Assembly: GCA_002794735.1 (NCBI GenBank)
Contig: NBAZ01000004.1
Location: 744,001-808,000 of the forward strand
Direction of reading: 5' to 3'
Length of the DNA: 64,000 nt
Origin: Pyrrhoderma lamaoense
Taxonomy: Eukaryota; Basidiomycota; Agaricomycetes; Hymenochaetales; Hymenochaetaceae
The notes below the pieces were generated by a model. The model saw only the letters and a list, made by a program, of their open reading frames with translations, did not search any database and was not told where the DNA came from. How positions within the stretch are numbered: position 1 is the stretch's first letter; each line of letters begins with the position of its first letter. Of the stretch, positions 47,938 to 62,219 are shown piece after piece. A program made the translations under genes and the position numbers.

Positions 47938-50449
47938 ATGGTTCTCGCGCAACGCCTTGTGACCCGTTGCGCACGCACGAGACCGCTGGCAACTTCTCGC
48001 GGTCTTCAGCCATGGGTTAATGCACGGCGTAGACCTTTAACGAGATGTTTTAAGGCCTCCGCCATCAGCTCTACAGGAGCGACACCAAGCTCATCTGAAG
48101 GTACCTCAAGTAGTTCGAGACGGATACAGCGTTTTGCGTTAGCTGCCGGTGCTGCTGGTTTACTTCTCGGAATGGTAAGTGCTATTTATCTGTTATCGAA
48201 ATCTAATAGTTGTTCTCACTTAGACTCTTAAATGTGTGCATGGTTGATCAGGCGGCATCAAGTAGAAACTCTACCCGATTAGATGCTCAGCAGGAAGATG
48301 AAGCAAAACCTAGTCCCAATACTCCTAGACTTATACCGTTCTCGGAAGTCCAGAAACATAACACGCGTGACAGTCTATGGGTGATTATCGAAGGACAAGT
48401 GTACGATGCCACTTGTATGTTAGAATCACATCCCGGTGGAACTGCTGTGTTGCTGAAGAATGCTGGGAAAGACGCAACGTTCGTATTTGTTAGCTTTTAA
48501 CAACTCCCGAGTTATAGACTTATACTATATTCTTTTACTATATCAGGAAAGCATTCAAGCCAATTCACCCTCCCGGAACATTGGGTATATTACCTCCGGA
48601 AGCCCATCTTGGTCCTGTCGACCCCAAGACGCTGCCAAAACAATCCACACAACTTACGGAGGAGGAGAAACGGATAGCAAAAGCAAGAGCAAATTTACCA
48701 CCCCCAGAGGCTGCTCTAAATCTTAATGACATAGCCGTATGTGTTTCCGCCTTGTAATATTATGAGAGGTATTGTAATTAATAATAAGCTGAAAATATCA
48801 TGATTATATACTTGATTTTAGAAATTTGCAGAAAGTGTGCTCTCAACTACAGCTTGGGCTTACTACCGCTCAGCTGGAGATGATAATTGCAGTGAGTAGT
48901 CCATCTTCTTTTGAAAATACCATAACAATCTCTACTAATCTCTACTGAATGACCATCATCCATACTTCGTTGATAGCTTTTAACGAGAATTCAAATGCTT
49001 TTAAACGGTTCTGGTTCCGACCCCGTGTGTTAGCAAGCCTATTTAACTCATTCCTCTTACCTTCACTCATCCTTAATTTCTTGGAATTAGATTAAATAAA
49101 GTTTCTCAAGTATCCACTGCAACTGCAATGATCGGACAACCCAGCTCACTTCCTATATTTATTGCCCTGCTGCTCTCGCCCGCCTAGGTCATCCTGACGG
49201 GAAATGAACCTCGTTCGAGCAGCTGCTTCAGAACAGATTCCTATGGGAGTAGGTTCAAGCTATAATTATCAGTTCTGTCTATAGAAAATTATACTGATTT
49301 TTATACTAACAGATGTCTATTAATGCAGCTGTTCTATAGACGAAGTGATGTCAGCCAGAGAACATGATAAACAACCTATATTCTTCCAAGTCAGTAGCCA
49401 AGCTCCTTGCGTTTTCTGATCTATAGCAGAACTTTGAGTACCTAGTTATATATGAACCGTGATCGGGCAGCCTCAGAAGCTCTCATCAAGAGGGTAGAAC
49501 AAGAAGGATTCAAAGCAATCATCCTGACGGTCGACTCAGCTTGCCAGGTAAACGAGAATTAGATCAACGTGCTAAGGGTGACTTCTCTGTAAGCTGATTT
49601 TTCCATTCTTAGAATTGTACTTATGAGTTTCTCAACTTTTCTATAGGGTCCAGCAAACAACACGAAGGCTTCTGAGAATAAGGGTTTGGGTGTAGCTCAT
49701 GCAAGTTGTCTAATCCGAATCTATCAAGGCTTGTTATTTTTATTGATAAGTCCGCATATTAAAAGGCCATCAGTGGCTACCAAGACCCAGATGTTTGCTG
49801 GGAAGACATTCCATGGATAAAGGGTTTAACAAAGCTTCCCCTAATTATTAAAGGTATCCAGTGCGTAGAGGTATGAAATCTCAAGCTAGACTTGCGTCGC
49901 TTCTGTTTGATCTTCTATCACTAGGACGCAGAGAAGGCCTTCAAACACGGGGCTCAAGGAATTATAATTTCAAACCATGGTGGCAGAAGTCTTGACTTGT
50001 GAGTACTGGCGTTTCTCCACAACTAGATATCTACTCAGCAACAATACTCTTCACACTGAACAGTGCCCCAGCCCCGATGACCATTCTTTATGAACTACAT
50101 AAACAGAGACCAGATATCATCAAGAAGAAAGAAGTGTATATTGATGGAGGGGTAACACGAGGGACTGATGTTCTGAAAGCCCTTTGCCTTGGGGCACGAG
50201 GTGTTGGCTTAGGTAGGGCGTTCCTTTATGCAAATGGAGTATGGGGAGAAGCAGGTGCTCGGCGCGTAGTACAAAGTAAGTGTATTTGCTACCTCTGGTT
50301 CGGACCAACACTAAACACGTATGTTCTTCTCCAAAGTTATGCGTGAAGAGATTGAGACTGGAATGCGCCTTCTGGGAGTAACTAGCATAGATCAACTAAA
50401 TCCGAGCCTTGTGCGTTATGTCGACGAACTCCCATCATCTAAGCTTTAA
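47938..50449 (+). CDS. CYB2: L-lactate dehydrogenase (flavocytochrome b2), frame broken in several places
   Basis: Oxidises L-lactate to pyruvate and passes electrons to cytochrome c in the mitochondrial intermembrane space. An Arg-rich presequence ([17 protein letters not shown]) and a hydrophobic sorting segment ([14 protein letters not shown]) precede a cytochrome b5 domain with [15 protein letters not shown] (heme His). The FMN domain follows: [53 protein letters not shown] (active-site His), [18 protein letters not shown] and GARGVGLGR. Heme and C-terminal exons are intact to TAA 50449. Between 49090 and 49550 the conserved protein jumps frame at least four times, as if single bases were lost at 49165-49167, 49199-49201, about 49325 and about 49541. 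One intron is GC-AG (49701-49765). It may be a pseudogene or an assembly error. Confidence 0.85.
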
Positions 50450-50612
50450 TTACCCATTTCATTAATCCAATCCCGATGTACACGTTTTCACGAGTCAATT
50501 TGAGAGTTAAAGATATTGGCAGGATGAAGATTAAACCTTGGAGTGAATAAGTGGTACAAAAGTACATGAATGTGTATTTGTAGTAGGGTGAAAGGACATG
50601 TCGTTATAGCCA

Positions 50613-51611
50613 TCAAACATAATTTACCGACATATTCCAACCCTTTTTGAGTGTAAAACCATCTAATGCTTCTTTTGCTACAGACGCAAGTTCCGGGGAA
50701 TCGTAATATACCTGAGCCATCTTTACCTTTTGACCAGCCGCATTCGGAGTTGGAGCCTGCGCGACTCTTGCAGATAAGAAGCCTTGATATCTGTGACGTG
50801 AGAAATATGAGAATTACGCAGGCTCCAATAATGGCTTATATTAGTCAAACTCACTGCTGGAATAATACACTGAGGACATCGTCTGTAACTTCCATTGGTA
50901 AGTTTAGACCTGAGAGGTGTCAACTCGTAGGATCGAAGTGATAGAGGAAGCGCCGTACATAAAAGATGGGCAGAAGGTGTCTGCTGCACTGGAGGTGCTG
51001 ATGCTTTGTTGTAAGAAACATGAGGATCTCAGACAGCGGATCTAGAGAATCTTAATAATAATACCTTGCGCGGCATTTTTGGCTCCTGAATCATCGTCAT
51101 CTTCAAGTTCCATCTCTTCGTCATCTTCATCCTGCCTTTCACGTTTCTTTTGTCTGCTACTATCTGTTGCATCGCCGTCGCCCTCTCTACCTCGCTTTTC
51201 TTGTGCACCGTTGAGGAGTCTTGAGCCGGCATTCAACGGGTTCGGAGGTACGAAGTTAGGGTCTTCTCTTCGGAGCACAGCATATGATTTAGTTTTAGCA
51301 TATTGAATGTGCTTTGCGCGAGTGTGAGCACAAAGCTGAAGAGGAAGAGGGAACAGCTATCAGCTCACTAGTGGTTTGTCATAGAATACCATGCCGTCTA
51401 ATGCACGCATCGCAGTAGTAGCCTCAGCAAGATCAGCAAAAGCCAGGAAAGCCTGACCCTTCATTTTTGCACCCTTCTGGGCGACGACATCAATAACCCT
51501 TCCATAGGTCTTAAAAAGTGCATACAGCTGCGACTTTAGTTCCTCCTTATTGATCTTGTCATTCAAATTATTGATGTATAAAGTTGGATTTGGAGAAAGA
51601 GAAGCGGTCAT
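50613..51611 (-). CDS. U1A/U2B''-type spliceosomal RNA-binding protein, two RRMs
   Basis: A snRNP protein that binds the stem-loop of U2 (or U1) snRNA in the nucleus. RRM1 has TLYINNLNDKINKEELK (RNP2) and MKGQAFLAFADL (RNP1) and continues to IQYAKTKSYAVLRREDPNFV, characteristic of the U1A/U2B'' group. A charged linker (RQKKRERQDEDDEEMELED) leads to a degenerate RRM2: PSAHLLC spliced to LNLPMEVTDDVLSVLFQQ, then GFLSARVAQAPTPNAAGQK and ALDGFTLKKGWNMSVNYV, ending at TGA 50613. Five exons join in phase; the donor inside PSAHLL-C (GTACGG) is needed for this. The frame is fully intact. It cannot be split into U1A versus U2B'' by eye. It is convergent with CYB2 at 163 bases. Confidence 0.88.
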
Positions 51612-52150
51612 GGTGTTCTCAGATTAACTTTTACGGGCACGCGAATAGCTACAGTATGGAGATCGTTCATGGAGATGTGACCAAGGACGGAAAGTGATTC
51701 GCACGGGTACTTTTTTCCTTTTTTCCTGGACTATACACTATAATTTTAATGAATATTCGGGTGGAAGGACGTCGGATAGACGAAAACAGCTAAGAGTTAT
51801 CAGTCGTCGGACTCCAAACAGCTGCTCGTTCCCCAACCCCATTTAAAGCTCTCAAACGTGCGTTGGGCTCTTCCTATCGCCCTCATCCTCCTTCTCTCAC
51901 AGTCAACCACAGTACGCCGTCTCATCTCGCCCTTCTCTCGAGTTGTGTCTGTGAGAGAACATCATTATTGACACGAGTCTGTACGCGTGCTCGTTGTCAA
52001 TCAAGTGAGTACACCTTTGATTATTTGCTAATATTTCATTCTTCTTTTTTTCTTTCCCTTTTTTATCGTGTTCTTATTCCCCACACCCCAAAGCAAAGCT
52101 AACAACCGTCTTTTCTCTCTCTCTCTCAGTATACAATCTCTGTCGATAAC
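51612..52150. promoter_or_regulatory. Divergent promoter of the snRNP gene and LAG1, with a LAG1 leader intron
   Basis: This includes the LAG1 5' UTR with an intron at 52005-52129 (GTGAGT donor, poly-CT tract, CAG acceptor) that ends 21 bases before the start codon. C/T-rich sequence at 51835-51950 looks like a transcription-start region. Confidence 0.55.
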
Positions 52151-53587
52151 ATGAACAGGGATGCAGCTCCAGAATGGCTTCCGGCCTTCCTTGTCCCCTT
52201 CTTCACTCTCTCGTACCCAGCGACTCCCCTGCAGTTCCGGATTCATTCGTGAACTCTGGTTATTATACAACTGGCCTTCTTGATGGCTGCATAATCGTGA
52301 CCTGCATTGCTATCATGGCTGTTCTACGTGATGTATTCAGAGTGTTTGTTATGGAACCCTCTGCACATTGGTTCTTGACTAGAAGACTGAACAGTGACGC
52401 ATATGAGTCGCTTGCTACTAGCCCCACTGACAAGTTGGCGAACGGTAATGGTCAAGCTCTTATAAACGAAAAGAGTGATGTACTGCGAAAAAGAAGACGT
52501 GAAGAGCGGCATATAAGAAGAAGTGTCTTGCGCTTCGCGGAGCAAGGCTGGTCGTTTGTCTATTATAGCTTACAATGGAGTTATGGCTTGGTACGTTAAT
52601 AAACATCGCGTCACATGTTTTTTTATTTTATCTGCTCGTTTCCAACAAGACCTAACATTGTTATAATAATTTCTCTATCATCATTAGTATATTCACTGCA
52701 ACCTCCCCACCGCTCCTTTCAGACCTGCTCAGGTCTGGCATGGTTACCCACATATCCCCATCGCAGGCCCTGTAAAATATTATTATCTTACTCAAGCCGC
52801 CTTCTATATGCACCAAGTTCTTATTATAAACGCTGAAGAACGTCGAAAGGACCATTGGCAAATGATGGCCCATCACGTAATCACTATTGTCCTTGTGTTT
52901 TTATCTTATTTCTATAATTTCACTCGCGTTGGAAGTTTAATCATGGTTCTAATGGATTATTGTGATATTTTCCTACCAGTGAGTTCTAGGGTTTCTTCTC
53001 TTTCCGGCCACAGATACGTGTGAACTAACTGAAAAAATGGCGTAAAACCTACAGCTAGCTAAAATGTTCCGCTACCTTTCGTTACCAAAGCTTTGCGACG
53101 CGACTTTTACTTGGTTCCTAATCTCGTGGTTTATCACAAGACATGTACTATTCACCATGGTTATTAAATCTACTTACTCTGAAGCCTCCATTCTTATTCC
53201 CTTCATCTGGGCACCCGAGATCGGCCACTTCTGGACTTACGAAATTTGTATGGGATTCGTTGCTCTCCTGAGCTCGTTGCAGGTAAATAACATCACTCTT
53301 GGCTCTCTCATTTCATTAACAAGAATCTAATCATAAATTCTCTTATAGTTTATCCAAATCATCTGGTTTGGTATGATTTGTAGAGTTGCTTGGAGAGTCA
53401 TCAGTGGTAAAGGCGCAGAAGACACCCGCAGCGACGATGAAGGGTAAGTCAATATCAAATTATACCCCTAGGTATAGGCTATCTAACCAATTCGCATCTT
53501 GCCCTTCTTAGGGATGAAAGCTCTCACAGCGAAGATACCACCAAAAAACCGATACCCAAGGATTCTCAGCTGAAAAAACGCCGCTGA
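52151..53587 (+). CDS. LAG1: Ceramide synthase, Lag1/Lac1 family (TLC domain)
   Basis: Acyl-CoA-dependent sphinganine N-acyltransferase of the ER membrane. The ATG at 52151 begins MNRDAAPEWLPAFLVPFFTL, which resembles other fungal Lag1 N-termini but runs into a stop. The rest (DSFVNSGYYTTGLLDGC onward) lies in the next frame, so one C seems missing from the run 52226-52229. Translation from the ATG at 52174 would avoid the break but lose that segment. The Lag motif spans YMHQVLIINAEERRKDHWQM, MMAHHVITIVLVFLSYFYNF (catalytic His-His) and VLMDYCDIFLPLAKMFRYL (the D-x3-D part). Multiple TM helices follow. The tail is acidic with a C-terminal KKRR before TGA 53587, compatible with ER retrieval. 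Introns fit GT-AG. Confidence 0.9.
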
Positions 53588-54037
53588 ATGATTGACTTAT
53601 CTTGTTTATCTCTATTTCGACACGATAATACCGATGTCATGTATTGATGATACTTCTTTCCCCATATTTTTGATTTCGTTATATTTTCTTGGAAGAAAGA
53701 ACGACTCACCACTTTGATTTCTGTGTTTGTAACTACTTTTTGAACTCACACACGCTCGCACATTTCTTTTTGAGCATATTAGATTATACAAGACAGTGAG
53801 GGGGGAGCAAATCATCATTTTTCAGATAAGGATGTAAGATCATACAATCACTAGATAGCTTTTTCAAGCTAATTCAAGAAATGAAAAAAAAGCAAGAAAA
53901 GAAGGGCATAGAGATTCGAGAATCATATACATTGAGACTAAGATTTTAGATTAAGGTTATGAAATGGATCGGCTAGATCTTGGGCTACTTGATTTAACCT
54001 TTTTTAACACCATTTCTTTGATTTCATGGTGTTAAAC
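53588..54037. other. Convergent 3' region of LAG1 and glucoamylase
   Basis: UTR sequence only. A short palindromic repeat of AACACCA...TGGTGTT is visible at 54006-54033; it could form a hairpin in the glucoamylase 3' UTR. Confidence 0.4.
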
Positions 54038-56413
<2,376 letters not shown>

Positions 56414-57615
56414 CGCGAACCTCTGAGGAGTAAACGGGGAGAACAGATACCCAGACAAAGACGGATTGACCGAAGATGGGATATGGTTTATGTGAATAGA
56501 TGAGTTTGTCCTATTTGTATCCAGATTACTTTCGCTTGGAGTCTTGGTTTTTGCTATAGAAGAGCTCGACATGGAAATTTCAAGGATTTTTTTCAGCTGC
56601 AAAATAGTTCCAGACACTTTCTGTCAGATCATGCGCTGTATACTATTGTGCCTTGCCACGGATATTGTCCCGACTTCTAGAAGGAGGTACATAAACCAGA
56701 AATTTCAACATGTCGGACCTGTTAGTGACTGGCAAAGCTTTCCAATTGGTACTTTTCGTCGCGCCCGCGTGTATTTTTGCGAAGGAACGGACGGAAGAAA
56801 ACACATGAAAGGAGGTCAAGTTTCATAAAATGTGCGAAGTTTACTTATTCAACATAAACTACGCAAATCGATGGGCTGGATCGACGCAATTTGGCCACAG
56901 CCGGAAGAATCAAAGATGAAGTGGAGTTGCGAACGTCGTTCAGAACATCTTCTGAACAAAAAAGAGAGGAGAATCTCATGTTTTCTTCTCTCAGACGAAT
57001 TAACCCGCCCGGATCACTAATGACACTGAAACTTGATAAAGTCCGTTCAGGGCTTACCTTTTACCTTTATTTACTATTTCGTAATATACGACCTATCGAT
57101 GTCTATACCGATAACGGGATGTTTAGCGGGATGGAGTTATGTACATGTGTGGGTGTGAGTGTACTACGGAACCGTAATAGCAATTGCGGGGTTAAACGGT
57201 CATAATAAAATGTTTATATTCGGACAGAGAAGCTGTGAAGTGCGGGGCAAGCACATGGGTTAGTTTATTTCCTTTGTTTGAACTTGTTGCTTTTCATTCC
57301 TCTAAAGTGCGTTTTATAACATTTATTGTATTGAAGGTCCGTAACAGGCGATATTTGATACGAAGTCCAACAAAATTTATATTATTCTATGAAGAAATTA
57401 TCGTTTAGAGGCGTCGCTCCATTTGGTTGTTTACAGTCAACGTGTGCTACTATCTTAATATGGCATAACAGTCAAGAAACTTCTCTCCAGAAACGTACAA
57501 CATCCATAGTACATAATTTTTTTTAAAGTTGAGAAACGTTAGTTACAGGCCAGGTGCTAGAAAGAGAAGGGTGTCAGTACTGGAAGTACCGCGGCGTACT
57601 TTGATATCAAACTTA
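56414..57615. other. Glucoamylase promoter and G6PD 3' region, 1.2 kb
   Basis: No gene is recognised; ORFs at 56544-57205 have no family features. It should contain the glucoamylase promoter, usually carbon-source regulated in fungi, and the G6PD 3' UTR. I did not find a clear binding-site cluster. Confidence 0.4.
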
Positions 57616-59507
57616 CTACTGCGCATCCGCTCGTCTATATCCATACTTGCGAATGAAAGCATCAAGTTCCTTCGGTCCACGAGATCCATATGGATATTGT
57701 AATGGCTTGGGAGCTGGTCCTGTCTTCCCTTCTATCCAGTGGAGTATGGGAGTAAAAATCTGCGGACGCTTATCAGGAGAGATCTCTTGGCTATTATTGT
57801 ATGAGAAACGCTCACTTTCCAGGCAACGTCAAGCTCGTCATCACGGACGAAGTTTGAGTGATCCCCCTTCAGGGCGTCAAGTATCAAGCTCTCATATGCC
57901 TCTGGAATATGTGTATCACTGAACCGACGCTTATAGGTCAAGTCCATCTCTATCGGTACGGTGCGTGTGTTCAACCCCGGTGTCTTTGTGTTGAGTTTGA
58001 GATAGATGGACTCCGTGGGTTGAATGCGTATGACAAGTTCATTACGTGAGATATCCTTGAAGATACCTTGCGTAACATCTTTGTACTGGATACGTATCTC
58101 GACTTTAGCCTCATTGAGAGCTGGTGATAAGGTGTAAGTTTGAGAATCATATTAGTAAATTAAGTGAGCTTACCCTTTCCAGCTTTTAGGATAAAAGGGA
58201 CACCCTCCCACCTTGGATTATTGATCCAAAGTGTGGTGGCGGCAAATGTGGGACAGACAGAGTTGTGCGGTACCGTTTCGTCGTCAAGGTATCCGGGTTT
58301 TCCATTTGCAGCGACATACTGACCAAGAAGGGTATCCTCATGTGCGATAGGAGGAATTGCCCTGAGAACTTTTACCTATTTGAATGATGCAGCGATCAAT
58401 TACATGAAAGGAGGAAAAAGAGATAAGGTGGAGAACGGTACTTTTTCATCGCGGATGTCTTCGGCCGAGAAGGAGACAGGTCGTTCCATCGTCAGGATAC
58501 TAAGAACCTGAAGTAAATCTGAAAACGTGATAATCATTAACTGGATTGATTTCAAAATTAGATCTACGTACGGTTCTGCAGAATATCGCGAATGATACCA
58601 AATTCATCAAAGTAACCACCACGACCCTCAGTCCCAAATGGCTCTTTGAATGTGATTTGAACATTACTGATGGAGTTCTTGTCCCAGCCCGCCGAGAATG
58701 CCACATTTGCGAAGCGAAGAACAAGCATATTCTTTACCATCTCTTTTCCAAGGTAGTGATCGATACGGAATGTTTCGTCTTCGGTCCAATGTTGTTTAAG
58801 TGCGCCGAGAAGTTCCCGACAGCTTTGTGTGTCCTTTCCAAAGGGTTTTTCCACAATGATTCTGTTGATGTTTTTTGCATAACAATGTTCTCTCAAGTTC
58901 TTTGCAACTGGTATGAAAACGCTTGGAGGAAGGGCCAGGTAGAAGATACGGTGACGTTCTTGAGATTGATATTTGCTTTCGATTTCATTGAGATGCTTAT
59001 TTAGCTCTTGAAAGGCAGAAGAATCTTCGTATGATCCCGAGACGTATGTTGAGAATTTCTTGAATTCTTCAATCTTTGTAGCGATCTCCTTGTCGTCATT
59101 GGGGTTCTTGATGTATGACGTTGCTCGCTTATGAAATTCAGCTTCGTCCATTTTGGTACGCGCATAACCGACTATATGCACATCCTTTGGAAGATAGCCC
59201 ATTGTATAGAGTCCAAATAGTGCTGGGAAGGTCTAAAACAAAGAGATATGGTGTAGAGAGGGAGAAAGTTAGATTATATGCACACATATGCAAGGCTGTA
59301 GCATGCTAATTTCTGTGATTCTTCATATCAAAGTACTTACCTTCTTCTTAGCAAGGTCTCCAGACGCACCCAAGACTAGTTGTGTGTTAAACAACTAGTG
59401 ATGAGTAACACAACAATACAAAGTGATCAGGATGACATACCGACTATAATTGTATCATTCTTGAGTTCTTCTCGGGTTGCATCCAGCGATGGAATTGATC
59501 CTACCAT
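57616..59507 (-). CDS. ZWF1: Glucose-6-phosphate 1-dehydrogenase
   Basis: First enzyme of the oxidative pentose phosphate pathway, producing NADPH in the cytosol. [18 protein letters not shown] starts at 59507. The nucleotide-binding motif [10 protein letters not shown] spans a splice. [37 protein letters not shown] and the active-site [13 protein letters not shown] follow, then [38 protein letters not shown] and the C-terminal [11 protein letters not shown] ending at TAG 57616. Length, order and residues match a full-length fungal enzyme of about 510 residues. Introns are short and in phase; there are no frame breaks. Confidence 0.95.
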
Positions 59508-59872
59508 ATTGAAGTTCGTTATTCCCGGTTCTACTTTGGACGAGTGTATAGGTCAAGAGAGGATGGAAGGATGCGGTTTCTGTGTGAGATGTAGGAGTAA
59601 TGAGCGTACAGATGAGCTAATGTGCTGAGTGATGATCACGGAGTGGTGACGGACGGACGTATAGTATCCATTTCGGCTATGTCCGGACCGGCGAGAGTTC
59701 ACTTACCAATAGTTTTTCAATTTCTATTAGATTTTCTCACGAGTATTAATTTGATGCAAGTACTATTACTACTATTAATATCTAAATCAGGCACAGTCAA
59801 GAGTACATAAACAGATGCGATACAAAAACAATAAGTATATACAGCGGAAACATGGCCCAGCCCATGGAGTGG
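59508..59872. other. G6PD upstream region
   Basis: Promoter of G6PD and 3' UTR of the RING/LON gene. The ORFs at 59380-59628 and 59622-59810 are not protein-like. Confidence 0.4.
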
Positions 59873-62219
59873 TTAGTTAATAGTGCACCCACTCGAAAAC
59901 CACCTAGCATTAAACGGAAAGGCCTTAGCAATCTCGACGTGAATTTCATGTTGCATTCTCGTGACTTTCTCACTCACCAATTACTATTCAGTTGTTCAAT
60001 CCAGTGCACAACCAGCCTCAGTCGGCATTTTGCAGATCGTATAATCAATAGCTTAGCTTTCTCATGCTCGTCAATGGGTAACACCTACATCCCCGATATA
60101 TCCCACGCCATCAAATGAATGTCCAATCAATCACATTTCTATTTGTTACTCACTTGAGCCATCCAGAAACCGAAGTTGTTTGCATCACTCGGCATTGGGC
60201 CGTAGGTGTTGTTTAGTCGTTGCACTACCCACGGTGCTGTGCCATTTCGCAGCTGTTCGACGAATGCGTGGCAAACAGCCATCAATTCCTCCGTTGTTGG
60301 AGAGCATGGGCAAGGAATTGTGGGTAAGGGAGATGAGGAGCTTGAAGATTCGCCGTGAGAACTATCAGTTGTGTTGGAGCTTAAGGAGGCAATAGCCCTC
60401 TCCGCTTCTTCCTCTAATTCTTCAGGAATATCATCAACCCTGAGGAAGTATGCACTAAGGAATTAAGCGAATATTCAACTCGAAAACTTGCTTACCTCTC
60501 TACTCTTCCAACCATATAACCATCCAATGTTCCAGTTTCCATGAGGCGAAATCGGTATGTTCCCATTGTTTCAACCATACTCCTACCATCAGGCAACATC
60601 TGTACGCTTCTAATCTCCAGCATTGTTCCATATTCACTACTACTTGTACCACCAGAACGAGGGGCATAATCATACCGAAACAGGGGTTAGTTGACTCTAA
60701 GCATCGTCTGAGCATAAGCCGATATCTAATGATATTGAGTCAGAAAATGCTGTGAATAATCAAGTTCGAACTTACCGTGGCTCATAAAAATGTAGTAAAG
60801 TCGGTATTCCCGGGAATGATAATTGAGCTACGAAGATAGGTGTTTTCAGACGTCCACTTCGTTCCTCCTCTTCAAGCGCCTGCTTCCGTTCCGTGTACTC
60901 TTCATTGAAAGATTTTAAGACTAGAGTAATAGGTCATCAGAATATATTGATGAATTGTATACCTTTAAAACTAACGAAGAGATTGTAAAACTTTATTTAA
61001 GGGATGATCCTGAAAGTAAGAAAATGGGGCATGGTTTGCCTACATAATGGGCATTTCGGATTATGATCAAGAGAACGTTGAAGACATTTTGCACAAAATG
61101 TCTATTACAACATGAAGAGAATGTCAACACTTCAGAATTGTGTGGGATGCCTAAGTTACGCACATGTTGACATGGTGTAGTAATGGGTTCGAATAGTAGC
61201 ATAAAACATATTTCACAGGTTAAACATTCGATAAGCTCCTTTTTGAATTGTGCTTCGAGCTCCTTTCGAATCGTATGTCGATGATGAGCACCTTCCGAGC
61301 ATTGTTGGCTTCTAACACGCTTTTTTGCTTTACTAGTTCTGTGAAGGCGCCGCCTCTGGCTGAAATCCGGAGAAGCTATGGCTGTATTTACCCTTTGTAA
61401 TTCTTCTTCACTAGAATCTTCATCTTCTTCATCTTCTTCAGATCCAGAGCTTCCAGCTCCGGTTCTTTCCTCTGTGGCTGTAAGATCGTGTTCTTTGTTC
61501 TCCACCTTTTCTATGAGACTCAGTATACGGCCGATCGATACATCTTGTAAAGGCTCAGCAACTGTCACATTTGGATGTTCAATAACAGACTGAGGTATAG
61601 GGGGATAATATGCAACTGGAGACTCCCTCGGTATGTTTGGAGTTATTACTGGCCGTCGGATACCGGGTTTACATGTCGGGAGCGGGCATGAGGGAACAAC
61701 AGGGACTACCGGTGCTGGGTCTAGAACTGGATTTCGTCTACGACTAGAAGGTGAAAGTATATTTGGTCTTTCATTCCGCGGGGAAGGTTCCGGTGACGGA
61801 GATGGTGTGACAGAGGGAGGGACGGGAGTTGACGAGGATGCATCCTGACCTGGCGTCCTAACGTGCTTAGCACATACAGTATGACCGCAGTGGAGGGTTG
61901 TGGGATTGACAAGACGAACGGGAGGTGTACATGCCGGACATAAAAGTAGAGAGGAGCAAGAATCTGTGACCATTATTGGAGCAGGAGGCTCTACGCTGTC
62001 CTTGGGCTTGCCTTGGGCGCTCAATGTAGAGGAATTATGTACAGCGGCAGTGAACGCCTCATTTTCAGGTGAACGTTCTCGATCCCGAGGGACGGTCTCA
62101 ATGTCATCTTCAGTTCTCGATGGTAAAGGACCATCGCCGATCGCATTTCCCTCATCGGCACCGACCGAGCTCTGTCGATCGTGGTTAGAGACCTCAAGGG
62201 CGGCAGTGGCTGTTGTCAT
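59873..62219 (-). CDS. RING and LON-domain protein (LONRF-like), frame broken twice
   Basis: A predicted E3 ubiquitin ligase with two RING-like modules and a C-terminal LON substrate-binding domain, the architecture of LONRF proteins. MTTATAALEVSNHDRQSS opens at 62219. RING-like 1: LLLCPACTPP, LHCGHTVCAKHV, SCPLPTCK. A Ser/Pro and acidic linker follows. RING 2: CEICFMLLFEPITTPCQH, FCAKCL and KCPLCRQ. The LON part has LSFPGIPTLLHFYEPR, EIRSVQMLPDGRSMVETMG, GYMVGR and LRLVVHWIEQLNSNWW, ending at TAA 59873. After CPLCRQ the conserved DHPLNKVLQSL lies one frame off (near 61011). The segment after FGMIMP shifts again at the G run 60661-60664. Both are apparent single-base losses. Confidence 0.82.

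Noticed and set aside
54006..54033. AACACCA/TGGTGTT inverted repeat as a bacterial-type terminator or MITE
   Set aside because: Too short for a transposon, without target duplication, and the genome is eukaryotic; at most a UTR hairpin.
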